Below, piece by piece: positions 23,287 through 34,984 of a stretch of 64,000 bases of DNA. A program made the translations under genes and the position numbers. This stretch comes from Corticium candelabrum (lineage: Eukaryota > Porifera > Homoscleromorpha > Homosclerophorida > Plakinidae). The notes beneath the pieces were generated by a model. That model ran no database searches, was not told the DNA's origin, and saw only the letters and a program-made list of their open reading frames with translations. Every line of letters begins with the position of its first letter. The stretch's first letter is position 1. Location of the stretch: NCBI RefSeq assembly GCF_963422355.1, contig NC_085104.1:6030798-6094797 (forward strand), read 5' to 3'.

Positions 23287-23645
23287 CCATCCGCTGACAT
23301 CAATGAGCCGACGAAACGACATCAACGAGCCGACGAATCGACATCAACGAGCCGACGAATCGACATCAACGAGCCGACGAATCGACATCAACGAGCCGAC
23401 GAAACGACATCAACGAGCCGACGAATCGACATCAATCAGCCGACGTCGACATCAATCAGCCGACGTCGACATCAATGAGCCGACGAATCGACATCAATGA
23501 GCCGACGAATCGACATCAATGAGCCGACGAATCGACATCAATGAGCCGACGAATCGACATCAATGAGCCGACGAATCGACAGCAATGAGCCGACGTCGAC
23601 ATCAATGAGCCGACGTCGACATCAATGAGCCGACGTCGACATCAG
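23287..23645. repeat. Right array of 20-22 bp units (first part)
   Basis: About sixteen units alternate between GACATCAATGAGCCGACGAATC, GACATCAACGAGCCGACGAATC and a 20-bp form ending GACGTC. The array resumes at 30734-30795 after the inner element, showing that the inner element landed inside it. Confidence 0.92.
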
Positions 23646-24593
23646 CCCGTGTCAGGTGTAGTAAGGAAATAGCAGGGAATTCAAGGTTACACCATGGTTA
23701 CCGTGCTTTGAGAACATGGGAATTGCAAGGAAAAGCAAGGTAAACCATGATTACCGTGCTTTCAAGGCATGGTAAGAACTGGGCATTCATGGTCACCCTA
23801 GATTCCATGCTTTCATGGCAAGGTAAAATTTATGGTAAACAGGGTATGATGCCAACCTTACTTTCTATGCTTTCATGGCAAGATAGAAATCATGATAGTT
23901 TTGCTCAAGCCACATATTGTATGCTCTTCCATAGCAATATGTAATAATTATATGATACACAAATTTAAAGAATTTTACTCATATCCTACTTTATGGCATC
24001 ATTATGATTATCATTATCATCATCATTATCATCTTCCGACATCATATATTATTATAAAACACAAACAAACAATATCATCAGCGTAATCTCTCGTACATGT
24101 AGAGTAGTCTGCGTGATTCCCATTATTATTGTAACATGCATCCAAGTCATATTAACAAACTCGTTATAATTATTTGTGATTCCGTGTGACTCCCTGTCGT
24201 TTCGTGTAATTTGGCCATCGCTCCCGTGACTCGATCCCTGTAATATATTCAAAAAGTTTCGTAGGAGTTTGGTCTCCCTATTACGAAGTTGTGGGGGCAA
24301 TGTCTGCTTGTCTTGATAAAGACGATTTTGTCGTGAACATTTTCTAGACTGACAATTCTAGGCATAGAGAAAACGAAACAAGTAAGTCTTACATAATTGG
24401 TAGTCTCATTACAGACATTCTCATTTAATCACGTACACATGCATGCTGATAATGTACACTTGAGCATATGCATGCACGAACGTAAAACACATATTGTGTC
24501 ACCTCTGACTGGCTTTGCTATTTTTGCAGACAGCTAACAGCATCGGATATCTGTCCTCTTGGGGAAGCTCTCTCTTCACAATTGTCAGCATCT

Positions 24594-27513
24594 CTACAAC
24601 TGCGTACAGCTTGTTTTGCTGACATCAACAAGCCACCTCTGCACTATGGCGCACATATTTGTTTCAAGAGAAACAACGGTCGGGTCCCTTCGCTGAAAAG
24701 CTTGGTAAGTTCTAGCAAAGAAGACGGTATTCCGGCGTTGAATCGTAGAACACTCACGTAGATTTTCCCGTGAAACGCCTAACTCTCTAGCTAAAGCTAG
24801 CACTGTGTCTTCTTTGTCAATTTCTGTAACAGGTCCGAGCGTTCTAAACCTGATTGAAATATCGTACGCAAGCTTGTAGATCAAAACCACGAAGCCTAAG
24901 TTAAGTTAATATAAGTTCTCACGTTGAGTACTCTGAAGAGAATGGTAAACTTCTGGTGGCAGATTTGCCGGAGGTAGATGTTTTGGACTGAAACTCATTT
25001 CACTTGCTTTTGCATAGGACAACATCCGTGCAATCTGTTTCAATAATAAAATCATCTTTTCAAATAAAACAGAACAAACAATTGCAAGCATTCTTTCACA
25101 TTATACCTGGCAGAAGACATTGCCCGTGCCATGGGACAACTTTTTGATACATCCATTCATGTCTTCAAACGAGAAGCAAGAATGAGTCCAAAGAGGCCCC
25201 CAATTTCTCACCTGTTGTGAAAGGTGTCTAAGATTATGAAAATTTAAACCCCAGATGTTAACACCTTTAATATTATAAAAAACTTTAATTATTAAAGACA
25301 AATTGAGTAAAAATTTGTTGAAATACCATATAATGGCTCTAGTTGCTCAAAAAAGGCCTGTAAGACGGTTTCTGCTCTCTTAATAGAGTCTTCAGATAAT
25401 TTTGCACTAAGAAAGATAAAAATTCCCTCCGTCAACAAGGCAAAGTGATTCAAGTAGCAACTGGGCAAAATTCCCCAAAGACAGGGAATACCGTAAAACA
25501 AAAGCCAAGATCTGAACTCTGACGCTGCAAGACGAAGATTTATACTTCAGCGCATGTCTAGCCACTTTGTATCTATGTATATATGTAGACCTTTCCAGCG
25601 TCCTAACCACTGTAGACCTCGAGGCACTCTCTTCACATAGTCGGGAGGCTTAATGTTACAAAGGCATTGGTCTATCAGCTCTCTCTAGAAACGAAAGATA
25701 ACTTTCTAAATTTATGCCAAGCGAGACATGAGCAAAAACAAATAGAACACTTGCCACCTCATTTCCAATATAAAATCGTTCTCCTTTGTGCTCGTTATCA
25801 ATCCAACGGTGCAACAGCGTTTTTGTGACTCCTAACAGAATACCGTGCATGTAGTCGATGACAGTGCCTCTCACTGGGTCAAAATGGCACAAAAGAAGCA
25901 CCGGTGAAGCGGTCTTTACTCCTGCAGTCTAATATGTACTCGTAAAATTACATAAAAGAAAATAACTGCAAGGAATAGCTAGAGGACTAACTATGCATGC
26001 ATACCTGTTGTTGCAATCGTACTGCCTCTCGTGCATTTCGTTTAAAGGACTCTTTCGTTCTTGCTGGAGCTTCTTCCGAGAAGGGAAAGACATGGACGTG
26101 CCCGCGTCGTCTCGAAACATGCACACCTTTTTGTTCGCAGAGTAGACAGCTGTAATTGCCAGAGTGAGGAGACATACATAAAACGTCAGCTTTTGCAGGT
26201 AAGTCTGCGACACAAGCAATGGCTTTAGCTGTGCAATGAACATGATGAGCATTTCCGAAAGGCTTGCAGTCAAAGCCTAAATACAGTGTATAATGATTAA
26301 TTAATTAAAAACATTTCTCAGCGTGTCCTAGCTCGATCATAGGTATACTATTCTCTAACCTTTGCGGCTTAGATTGTTCATACCTTCTACAAACAGCATT
26401 ACAAGCGATGTCATAGGCGGTTTGCCTTGCCCTTGACACAGGCCACACAAAATGCAATTTTTGCGTTGAAATCTTTAGAACGAAAAGAGTAATTACTAGT
26501 AGTTTGTCTGATAAACGCCTAGTACATTACCGTATGGATGGTGGCAACTCATTGATTACGGCAAAAATAGGCCAGACGTTGGTTGATGAGGACTTGTACA
26601 GTAGTACACCATCGGTATTAAAAAGTAGAGTCACTGCAGAGCCTGTGAGAGAGTTTTGTGTTTCCTTGTAACACATTCCATGACATATGTCATTGATCGT
26701 AGAGCTGGAAGACTGCTCTCGTTTGTAATCAAGTATGATGTCCCAAACACCCGGTCCTATATCTAGATCACAAAGATAACAAGTCTTAAAAAAGTCAAGT
26801 TCTATTATGATCACTTAATTAGGTTTACTTTCCAAAACAAGGCGAATCTCATCTTCCAACGATGTGGTTGCAATGAATGAATGTCTTCTTCGAAACATCT
26901 GATCTTCAAGCGTGCCTTTGTACCTAAGTCTGTTCCAACAACATTCAGACTGACTCTATAGATACATAAATATTGATGACCAGAATAATTTTCTACCCTG
27001 TACAATGTGCTGTTGGGCAAGAAACGATGGAACAGTCTTCAGGAAACAAAATTCCACACTCACTACAAACGTCGTGCAAGGTGTGATCAGTTCGAAGATC
27101 AAGCAGCTTCTGACTCTTAGATGAAAGACCATCCCAGGTTTTTTCGCAAGAGTTTTCTGTAGGGCAGTGTAGTCTGATTAAGTGTAAGAGATCTGTTGTC
27201 ATTCGCTGATTGCAGCTATGGCGCGTGATGAAAGCAAGTACGGCAGTCAAGTGCTCTGACTTATTAATAGGACAGCCGTCGTACAAAGGCTTGTCCATGT
27301 CGGAAGAGAAACTATCAATGTCAATTTCTGAGTCTGTAGACGCATTATCTAGTTCTTCAGAAGATTGATCAGATATTTCACAGTCTGTTTCAAACGAGCT
27401 ACCAAATATTATATGTAAGGAAGACTGTACTTTCCACCTTAATTAACAAACAAGCTAACCTCATTTCTACATCTTCACAATACGTGCTGTCCATTGACTG
27501 TACCTCTTCCATA
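24594..27513 (-). CDS. Transposase of the tnp2/DUF4218-like family, multi-exon
   Basis: Exons read on the minus strand give, in order: an acidic start (MEEVQSMDSTYCEDVE near 27513), a Cys-rich segment HDVCSECGILFPEDCSIVSC (about 27050), VTLLFNTDGVLLYKSSSTNV and WPIFAVINELPPSIR (about 26540-26640), CILCGLCQGQGKPPMTSLVM (26440), CLLCEQKGVHVSRRRGHVHV (about 26120), GTVIDYMHGILLGVTKTLL (about 25850), NFHNLRHLSQQVRNWGPLWT (about 25220) and FFARTYQAFQRRDPTVVSL near the end. This order matches animal transposases that I know as tnp2-like (EnSpm). Most coding segments end at plausible GT/AG sites with introns of 60-120 bp, and I saw no stop inside the core segments, so the gene may be intact. Exact exon borders were not all settled. 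Confidence 0.7.
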
Positions 27514-28212
27514 AGCTTTAATCAAATTTTTGTTTAATTAATTAAGTATAAATATTTAAATTTTACAAATAATGTAAATTTATTTAATAACTTCAGAGTT
27601 TCTAAATTGAACCTTTGACGACAACAACAGCAACAACAACAATAACAACAACAACAAAGCAAGTTTAAACTTCTTTATAGACTGCTATAGTATTTGCATG
27701 TCGTACCACCTACACGTCTCAGCTGCCTGTCTGTTGTATGCTTATAATAGGCTTCAACACTATACTGACAAACATTACCGGCATGTTAGATCGTAAATGT
27801 CCTGCACTCTTGTCCGTACACTGCGTACGCTTGGGAGCGACGGGACAGGTAGAAGAATTGACTACAAAGGCAAACGAATGCATTCCACAAAGATCCGAGT
27901 ATGTGCTGCCCATCTCTAGATCTACTAGATATACCGTAACTAGTCGTCGGTCTTGAAGATTTGACGTGACTCAGCGCCAGATGTCTTTGTACATTATATT
28001 TACTAATATAGGTCTTGAAACAGCGCAAACATGTTCAACAAGAATCCCCATCAAGTTTGACGTAGTCGAGTACCAATTCGTTGGACAACGTACTCATTGA
28101 ATTATGTACTCATGATGGCGCGCTTGTTTCAACGTGGGATCAACTAGTACCGGTATTTTGACTGAGTGTAAGACTAGGCAAGTTGCCGACATAGTCAAGC
28201 TCGGTGAAAGAA

Positions 28213-29795
28213 ATGGCCATCCCCCCGAAAAAATTTGCTCTAGTATTCTGGCCCGAAGAACGGCAGTACTCTGTCGTGGAATCTAGTGACCTGGTCGACA
28301 GAAGGGCAGAAGTTGGTGAAACGACTATGGTTCGCTGGGGAGGCTCTGTGTATCCAGCAAAAATTCTGAAAGTTTCAGGTATCAATTATTTGTGCCCATC
28401 AACTGTACGAGCCTGAAGTCGATTTTGTGTACAATGTCAATAGATAGACGAGGCTCTCTTGCACACGAGGTCGACGTGCTCGTGAAGAATCTGGAAATGG
28501 AGCAGGGAAACGAAAAAAGACGACCGAAAAAGCGGTCGTTTACAGAGGTCGATGTCTTCTCCAGCTCTTCGTCAGCTGATGATGACGATCCCCCACCCGC
28601 TAAGAAAGTAAGTCATTACCTTAGGTCTTCCTCTGCATGCTGCCGTATCCTATCCGGTTGGTTGAATTGACGGGCTAAATAAGTAGCAGTCTGGTGTTAT
28701 ATCTTTAATTAAATTTCTTTGCAGCTGCCCAGATCTAACCGAGCACGTTCAACTGCTCGGTATCAATGTGGACTAATGGTGTCAGAAAGAATGGACCCGG
28801 ATTCACCTGCAGCTGCAGACTTGGAACAGCATTGGTTAGCTGAAGTCTTGACTTAAGAAATGTTCGCGATTGATTGTGTTTTGGATATATTTCTACGTAA
28901 CTGCAGCGAGCCTGACAAAGATTCAGAAGAGATCAATATTGAAAGCATCACGCATGACTGCGCTCAGGTATAGGCGTATACTCTCGTGTACAATATCATT
29001 AGGAAACTAAATTTGTCAGTTGGTTTAGCTGGACATGCAAGATTGCCTTTTACTAATTAATATGGCATAGTTATGTTATAATTAGATTAACTTGATTGAG
29101 GCCATAAGCTAATTATTTACTGTTGTTTTGACAGCAAGATCAACCCTCTGAACAATTAAATTTACGACAACGAGTACAACGGCTGGAAGACACTGTGAGA
29201 AAGATGGTAGATAACTTGAAAAAGGTAAGATTCAATTGCTGCTCACTGCTTTAATTAAGAGAACACCCTGCGTGCAATTTGTTGTACGTGTTGCATGATA
29301 AACTCTAGATAAACAATTAATTACGTTAGAAAACATTTTTTTTCAATTACTAAATCAACGCTTTTATTCTTTTAGATCATTAATAGAAGAACTAGAAATG
29401 AAGAATTAGGGAGTGACAACGTAAGTCTTCTCAATTAAACTTCATCCTGTCTTTAATTTATTACTATTAAGTTAAATAATGTGTTAATTGTTTTAGGAGA
29501 ATGAAGATGGCAACAATATAGACATGGTTTGTGGTTTTTCGTCATTGTTAACAGAAATTTAGAGATTTCATGATTGATGTCTTTCTAGCCTTTGTTGAAA
29601 AGAAAATGCAGAGCTGCATCATCCGCTCCCGTCGCTGTGAGAGAGTTAGCTGCAATTGTCTTTACAAAAGACGAATTAATTAGCAGCAGTGTACGTGGTC
29701 TGAAAACCCACAAAGATAAACAAGCAAAGCCTTGCCTGCCACCAAAGAAGCTTGAAAAATTACACAGTGAGTACTTATATAGACATGCAGTATGA
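28213..29795 (+). CDS. BEN-domain protein encoded by the transposon
   Basis: Small exons on the plus strand encode MAIPPKKFALVFWPEERQYS and VGETTMVRWGGSVYPAKILK (28213-28379), a chromo/Tudor-like N-terminal module often seen ahead of BEN domains. Then come a basic and acidic linker (KRRPKKRSFTEVD, about 28500-28608), LPRSNRARSTARYQCG (28725), a coiled coil RQRVQRLEDTVRKMVDNLKK (29170-29225), and a final exon 29588-29795 with VRELAAIVFTKDELISSSVR and KPCLPPKKLEKLHSEYLY. The final exon matches the BEN fold pattern (helical, L..I/LF...EL...S..G). BEN domains bind DNA and recruit repressors in host proteins. Here one may read transposon ends or quiet host defence (inference). Some small exon borders are guesses. 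Confidence 0.62.
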
Positions 29796-29849
29796 GCACA
29801 GTTTACAAAAAAAGCTACTTTTTGAATAATATATACTCCATGCATGGCA

Positions 29850-30530
29850 TGTACACCCTTTATAGCGAACTAAATTGCTTGTAAGTCTTCAGTCTGGAAT
29901 CCATGCAGTTAGAATAGTCAACATGTGTACGTACAATTGAAGCAACACTCCATATAATAGTATCATCGCTTAATGACTATAAGTTCCATGCTCTCATAAT
30001 AATATAATTTGTTTTAAAGTCATTATATGCAAGCAACAAGAAAGTCTAGTCTCAGCAAGATTATTAACACACACGTACAAGTACACTACGCCTTAATTAA
30101 TTACAATAGTAAGTCAGTTGATAGAGACTACCTGTGCACTGTATACCGCATGCTCATGGTAGCATTCAATAATCGAGTCACAAAAAGTAAAAATACAATG
30201 TAATAAGTTTGTGTTGCTATATTGTGCAATGTGGCTAAATGCCAGAAGCTGATCTTGGTTTGTGTGCCTAGTCATTATCAAGAAGTACCATGACATTTCC
30301 AGTGGAAAGATCAACCAAATCCTGGGAGACAAAATGAAGTATTTAAGAGTACAAGGCAACCAATGACATTGCATGAATGCGTATTATAGCTAAAAGAGTA
30401 TGTTGAGATGTTAATTGTGGAATACAGAGATTTCCAATCACCATTTCTTGTGCCAAATAGAGTTCCCGCGTGTGAACAAATGTCTGATCCATATGAACAG
30501 CTATACTGCCCTTAGTTTTAGCACCACCGT
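29850..30530. other. Non-coding part of the inner transposon
   Basis: AT-rich and without an exon I can support. It lies between the BEN gene and the CCATGG-rich subterminal region. Confidence 0.4.
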
Positions 30531-32794
30531 TATTTCCATGGATCCATGGAAGCAAGAAATAATTCCATGGAAATGTACCATACTTGCACAGAAATAATAA
30601 CCCTGATTACCATGGAAAATTTCTCCCCTGCTTTTAGGGTAACCATGGTAAAAATATCATGCTTCCATGAAAATTTTGCCATGAAATTTTTATGAAAATT
30701 CCATGGAATTCCTTGCTTTGTCTGGCACGAGAATGAGCTGACGAATCGAAATCAATGAGCCGACGTCGACATCAATGAGCCGACGAAACGACTTTTTGAC
30801 ACACATGGCGCGCCATACTGTAGGGATTGGTGCAGAACTGGCACAAGAAAGTTCAGAAGGACTACGGCCGATTGCATATTTTAGTAGAGTTTTATCTAAG
30901 ACAGAGAGACCATACTCTACATATTATAGAGAATTTCTTGCAGTCGTTATGGCAACTCGTCACTTTCGACACCATTTGCTTGGAACAAAATTTTTGCTGC
31001 GAACTGATCATTTTCCACTCTAATATCTATCTACTGCCAAAGACCCGTGGGGCCGTCGTGCCAGATGGATAGCGGAATTACAAGAATACTGTTTTACTAC
31101 TGAATACATAAAGGAGATCAAAATAGAGTGGCGGATGCTCTCAGTCGTCTTGGATTTGGTAATGACGAAGAACAGTTTACTCAGGAAGACAATATAACAA
31201 GTCCCGCGTCATTGTTTTCGCCTCAAGGAAGCTCACCAACAGTTTGTATGTTGAGCGACTGTTGAACGACAAACACTTTCAAGGACTTCCAGAGGAGAGA
31301 TCGTGTGCTATCAGCGGCATCTATAGCCATGTTAGTGGAGATATATCGAAGCAATTGAGTTTGGATCATCCAGAACAACTACAATTACAACGTTTACTAC
31401 GAGAGAAGTTAACGCTATCTAAAGATGGAATATTACATAGAACATCATCTCAAGGGCATTCGCAGATTGTCGTACCTATTGCTCTGATATCTGAAGTACT
31501 TCGGCTGGCGCATGATAATGCCTTCTCAGGATATCAGGGTGTCAAGAAGACGTTGACTCGGACATTGGATCGATTTTGGTGGAGCACTGTAAACAGATAT
31601 GTAATGGATTACACCAAATCTTGTCATACATGTGGGGAAATGGATGCCACCACATCAAAGAACGCCAGCTCCATTGAAAGAACGCCCTATAGCAGAGAAA
31701 CCATTTGAGAGAGTCGAAATAGACATTAAAGGACCGTTACCTCGAACCGAAAAGGGATCACAATTTATCTTAGTTATTCAGGATGCATTTTCCAAATATG
31801 TGGAATTGTGCCCATTGCAACGACAGACAACAGAAGAAGTAAGTTGCAAGATTCAGGAATGGATTGGTAGGTATGGACTGCCAGAAGTAGTTCATTCCGA
31901 CAATGGAACATGTTTCACAAGTCGAGCTTTTGAACAATTTTGTAGTCAACATGAAATATGACATACTAAGTCAACGGCATATCACCCCCAAGCAAATGGT
32001 GCAGTAGAACGTTTCAATAGAACACTGGGAGAAATGCTAGCAAAGGTGATAGATTCTAACCATACAACATGGCAAAACCATTTGACACAAGTCCAACTGG
32101 CCTCTAGTACGTCGTACCATGAGTCGATTGGAGACATTCCATATAGAGTTATTTTCAAAGAGATGCCTAGAACGTTGTTACAAGCTGCAGCAGATTCTGT
32201 GTGCAGGATAACAGAACACAAGACGACATCACCAATGGCTTATGTAGAGAACAGTTTGACATCTGTTCCTGACATATACCAAAGGGTAAAGAAAATCTAC
32301 AGCCATAGGTCAAATGAAAGACAGAGACAGTACAACAAATCAAAGTTGCACTTCACCCCATACAGTGTTGGAGATCTAGTGTGGATTACACGTCCTAGTG
32401 GAGGGAAACAAATATCTCGTTCTTTCTGTCCACGATGGATGGAACCTTATAAAGTTGTTGAAAAGATATCCGACGTAGTCTACAAGGTTCGTCGACCATA
32501 TGTGAGGAAGGATGTGACTCTCCATCATGATAGAATAAAACCATATGTACAACGTAACTTGCGTTTTAAAGATATTAGAACAAATGTAAACCAACAGAGA
32601 GAGATTCTCTCAGATATTTCCACAGACTCTGAGGATAATCCAGAAGAGTTACCTAATCCCGTTGAATCAGATTCTAACTCAAGTACTGAAGCTCCTCAAG
32701 TACTTAGAAGATCTCAACGTCAAAGATCTCGCCCACAATATCTGAATGATTATATTGTAGACTCGGACTTTAGCGCTCGTCTGAGGGGGAGTGA

Positions 32795-32913
32795 TGTAAT
32801 GTAGTAATATAATAGTTTTACGTCTTTGCGCACGTTAGCATATCAGTGATTATATAACACATCGCTTACTTATAATACATCAGTCTTTTTACCTGCAATC
32901 GCCGTGCACCACA
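32795..32913 (+). repeat. Right LTR
   Basis: Same ends and length as the left LTR, about 97 percent identical by eye, followed by TTAA. Confidence 0.92.
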
Positions 32914-32917
32914 TTAA

Positions 32918-33700
32918 GGTGATTTCTGAAGGTCTAAAATATGACCACGCCCACACAACCTGGTCTATCTCTACATACAGGGTACTACCGTACCCTGTGA
33001 TGTTAATGCTATATTTCCATCACACCAGATTACTCAGGTGTAGTTCCCTCTAGGGGCTGTATACACAAACACAGAATACTTAAACACGAAATACACAATA
33101 CACTAAAGCTACCGACTACACTAATAATTTCATACTTTTAATACATGCCAGTCCCGAAACTTAGTTCTTTAGTTGACTGAAATGCCCTCTGTAAGATTCT
33201 CTCGTACTGAGTCTCGCTTTGTAAACTACGCATAGAAATCTTCATTTGTTAGGTCAGATACATAGGTTGTCTTAAAATTAATTATTTTAAAACAGAAAAT
33301 CATTAATGTATTTGTTGGGATTGACATTCCATGTATTCTTTGTCATATGCAGTGGCTCCTTTTGATTGTGCATTATGACATGTAAATTTGGGACGTGTCT
33401 CTGAATTGATTGAGATTACTCCAAACAGTTAGACAGCCCACAACACACAGATATCATCAGTACTGTACACGCACTCTGTCAGCATGGTATGGTAATGTTT
33501 GGTGTTACCCTTTCTGATCATGCACTCAATTGTCAAACTTCCTCATTTTTAGGCTTAGTTAAAATTATAGGTGGAAATAGAATGGGTAAATACCACAGTA
33601 CATAGACATCATCAATCAATCAATCAATAATTAATTAATTAATAAATCATAATTTTTTAGTAAACGTTGTATCAATTGTACACGTATAATACTATATCTA
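32918..33700. other. Spacer right of the LTR element
   Basis: No coding sense seen. A short TCAATCAATCAATCAATAATTA run lies at 33611-33640 before the (TA)n tract. Confidence 0.4.
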
Positions 33701-33710
33701 CATCTATATC

Positions 33711-33729
33711 TATATATATATATTTATAT

Positions 33730-33785
<56 letters not shown>
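33711..33785. repeat. (TA)n microsatellite at the 3' end of LINE copy B
   Basis: TA-rich then pure TA. The tail of copy B (minus strand, ending ...GATTTGCCAACTTTGGCAGG and CATCTGCAATAAGAATATAA) runs directly into it. Confidence 0.95.
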
Positions 33786-33791
<6 letters not shown>

Positions 33792-34039
33792 TCTTATTGC
33801 AGATGACAACTACCCGTCCCCTGCCAAAGTTGGCAAATCCCAAAAGTCAAACTCAGCGTCAAATCGCAAACTAGTGCAAATCATACGTGCGTTAAACTGA
33901 AATAAGCGAACTGAAAGCTGTTGCAGCAAGTTACTGACTGCCCTACTAAAACTTATTCTGGTCTTTGCTGTGGTCTTGGACGCGATAACCTTCAAAGTGG
34001 CAAGACTGGAAGACGTCCACAAACCAAAAGACTCCACTA

Positions 34040-34489
34040 TTATTGGGTAGAAGTAACCTCCTGCCGCATTGACTTCGCTGTCTGTCGATGGTCTTTCTCT
34101 TCTTCACCAGCCATTGCAGCGGCTCCAGCAGAAATGGCGGATTTAGCGACGTACGCCGGCTGCATGGTGTTTCTTATCGAAACGTCGAAATAACCTGGTC
34201 GTCCATCAGCGAAATCTGGATGAAAGATATCTCCAGGGCGGCTATTGCTGTCTGGACCACAATGTTGCTCGAGCTGAGCGCCTTCGTTATCCACCAGTAA
34301 TGCGTGATATATGATGTCCCTCAGTGCATCGTGGCGTTTAGAACGTAAAGAACCATGACGACATCCAAAAAGATGGTCGCCAAAGCAATCAATTACACGC
34401 CCACAGGAACAACGTATTGATTGTGAAGGAGAAATAATCGGAATTCCAAGCCATAGCTTCAGAGCAACTGTAAATTCATGCGGAGCCAT
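34040..34489 (-). pseudogene. Knuckle and restriction-like endonuclease of LINE copy B
   Basis: MAPHEFTVALKLWLGIPI leads into the knuckle CSCGRVIDCFGDHLFGC, RHDALRDIIYHALL, then the nuclease core SRPGDIFHPDFADGRPGYFD and AGAAAMAGEEEKDHRQ. The whole endonuclease core is in one frame here, which makes this the best copy for judging family features. Confidence 0.85.
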
Positions 34490-34984
34490 GGATAGGCCTA
34501 ACTTAACGTTTGGAATGGCCCGTAACCATGCTGCAGCATGAACTGACGACTCTGTGTTGAGACGTGCCTTGTCTCAAAGACTGCTTGTGTCTTTAAGGGT
34601 GGAGAGCAATGCGTCATCCAGCTGCCTCTGTAATACACGTTGAGACTCACCAGAAGAGTTATTAGGATGACCGTCCTCGCCGTAACTAGCCACAACTTGT
34701 CTATACCGGACAAGGGCGTTTTCTTCACCTGGGATGGATATCGGCGTACAAGGTGATTCGACAAACATTGGTGACGTTGGAACTAACACAGGTGTAGGCA
34801 ACTTCTTGTTCTGGACTAGAAGGCGTGTTGAAAGCTCCCGAGAAGCTTGACAGCTACCAAGAAAAGCGGCAGCCGAAGTTGTAGCTGCCTGTCTCAACCC
34901 CAGGCCTCCCATGCGCATTGGTAGAGTAGCTTGCTGCCAAGAAGCATCAGGCAGAGAAGTCTTAGTTATAAGTTCTAGAGAACG

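Larger units (their letters stand above)
23646..30731. mobile_element. Autonomous tnp2-like (EnSpm/CACTA-type) transposon with BEN-domain cargo
   Basis: Imperfect ends CCCGTGTCAGGTGTAGTAAG (left) and, as reverse complement of the right, CTCGTGCCAGACAAAGCAAG agree in the first ten bases except at two positions. Both ends continue into GGTTACC/CCATGG-rich subterminal DNA (23690-23900 and 30530-30710). Inside are a multi-exon transposase on the minus strand (24594-27513) and a multi-exon BEN-domain protein on the plus strand (28213-29795). Transposase type suggests EnSpm/CACTA, but the ends are not CACTA and no clear 2-4 bp duplication is visible in the repetitive target. An alternative is that 21355-30816 is a single element. 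The continuous array on both sides makes nesting more likely. Confidence 0.68.
21355..30816. mobile_element. Foldback DNA transposon with 22-bp terminal arrays, carrying an inner element
   Basis: The outer ends are inverted repeats: TATGGCGCGCCATGTGTGTC at the left and its mirror GACACACATGGCGCGCCAT at the right, with ACTGTAGG at both borders (21347-21354 and 30817-30824). Inward on both sides lie arrays of about 22 bases, GACATCAATGAGCCGACGAA or its complement. They are followed by two long mirror-image arms (about 21493-22253 and 22541-23299) around a unique centre of about 285 bp. Removing the inner 7.1-kb element leaves a symmetric foldback of about 2.4 kb without a gene. An 8-9 bp duplication plus a foldback layout recalls MULE/FB-type elements (inference). 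It sits in the RNase H part of the Gypsy fossil. Confidence 0.88.
18476..32913 (+). mobile_element. Ty3/Gypsy LTR retrotransposon fossil, interrupted by nested DNA transposons
   Basis: Two 119-bp LTRs bound the element, with a primer-binding site just inside the left LTR (TTGGTGACAGGAGTGGGA) and a purine tract (GAGGGGGAGTGA) just before the right LTR. Parts in order: Gag with CCHC knuckles and a protease DTGAD motif (about 18620-19648), reverse transcriptase with YMDD (about 20.5-21.1 kb), RNase H (from about 21.2 kb, interrupted by the foldback insertion and resuming at 30825), and integrase with a GPY/F-like tail (about 31.2-32.8 kb). LTR differences of about 4 in 119 suggest a fairly recent arrival. 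The copy is broken, with several breaks besides the 9.5-kb insertion. Without the insert it would be about 5 kb. Confidence 0.93.

Noticed and set aside
23287-23645. CRISPR-like or satellite array
   Set aside because: No spacers, and the mirror array at the other end shows that it is the subterminal repeat of a foldback transposon.
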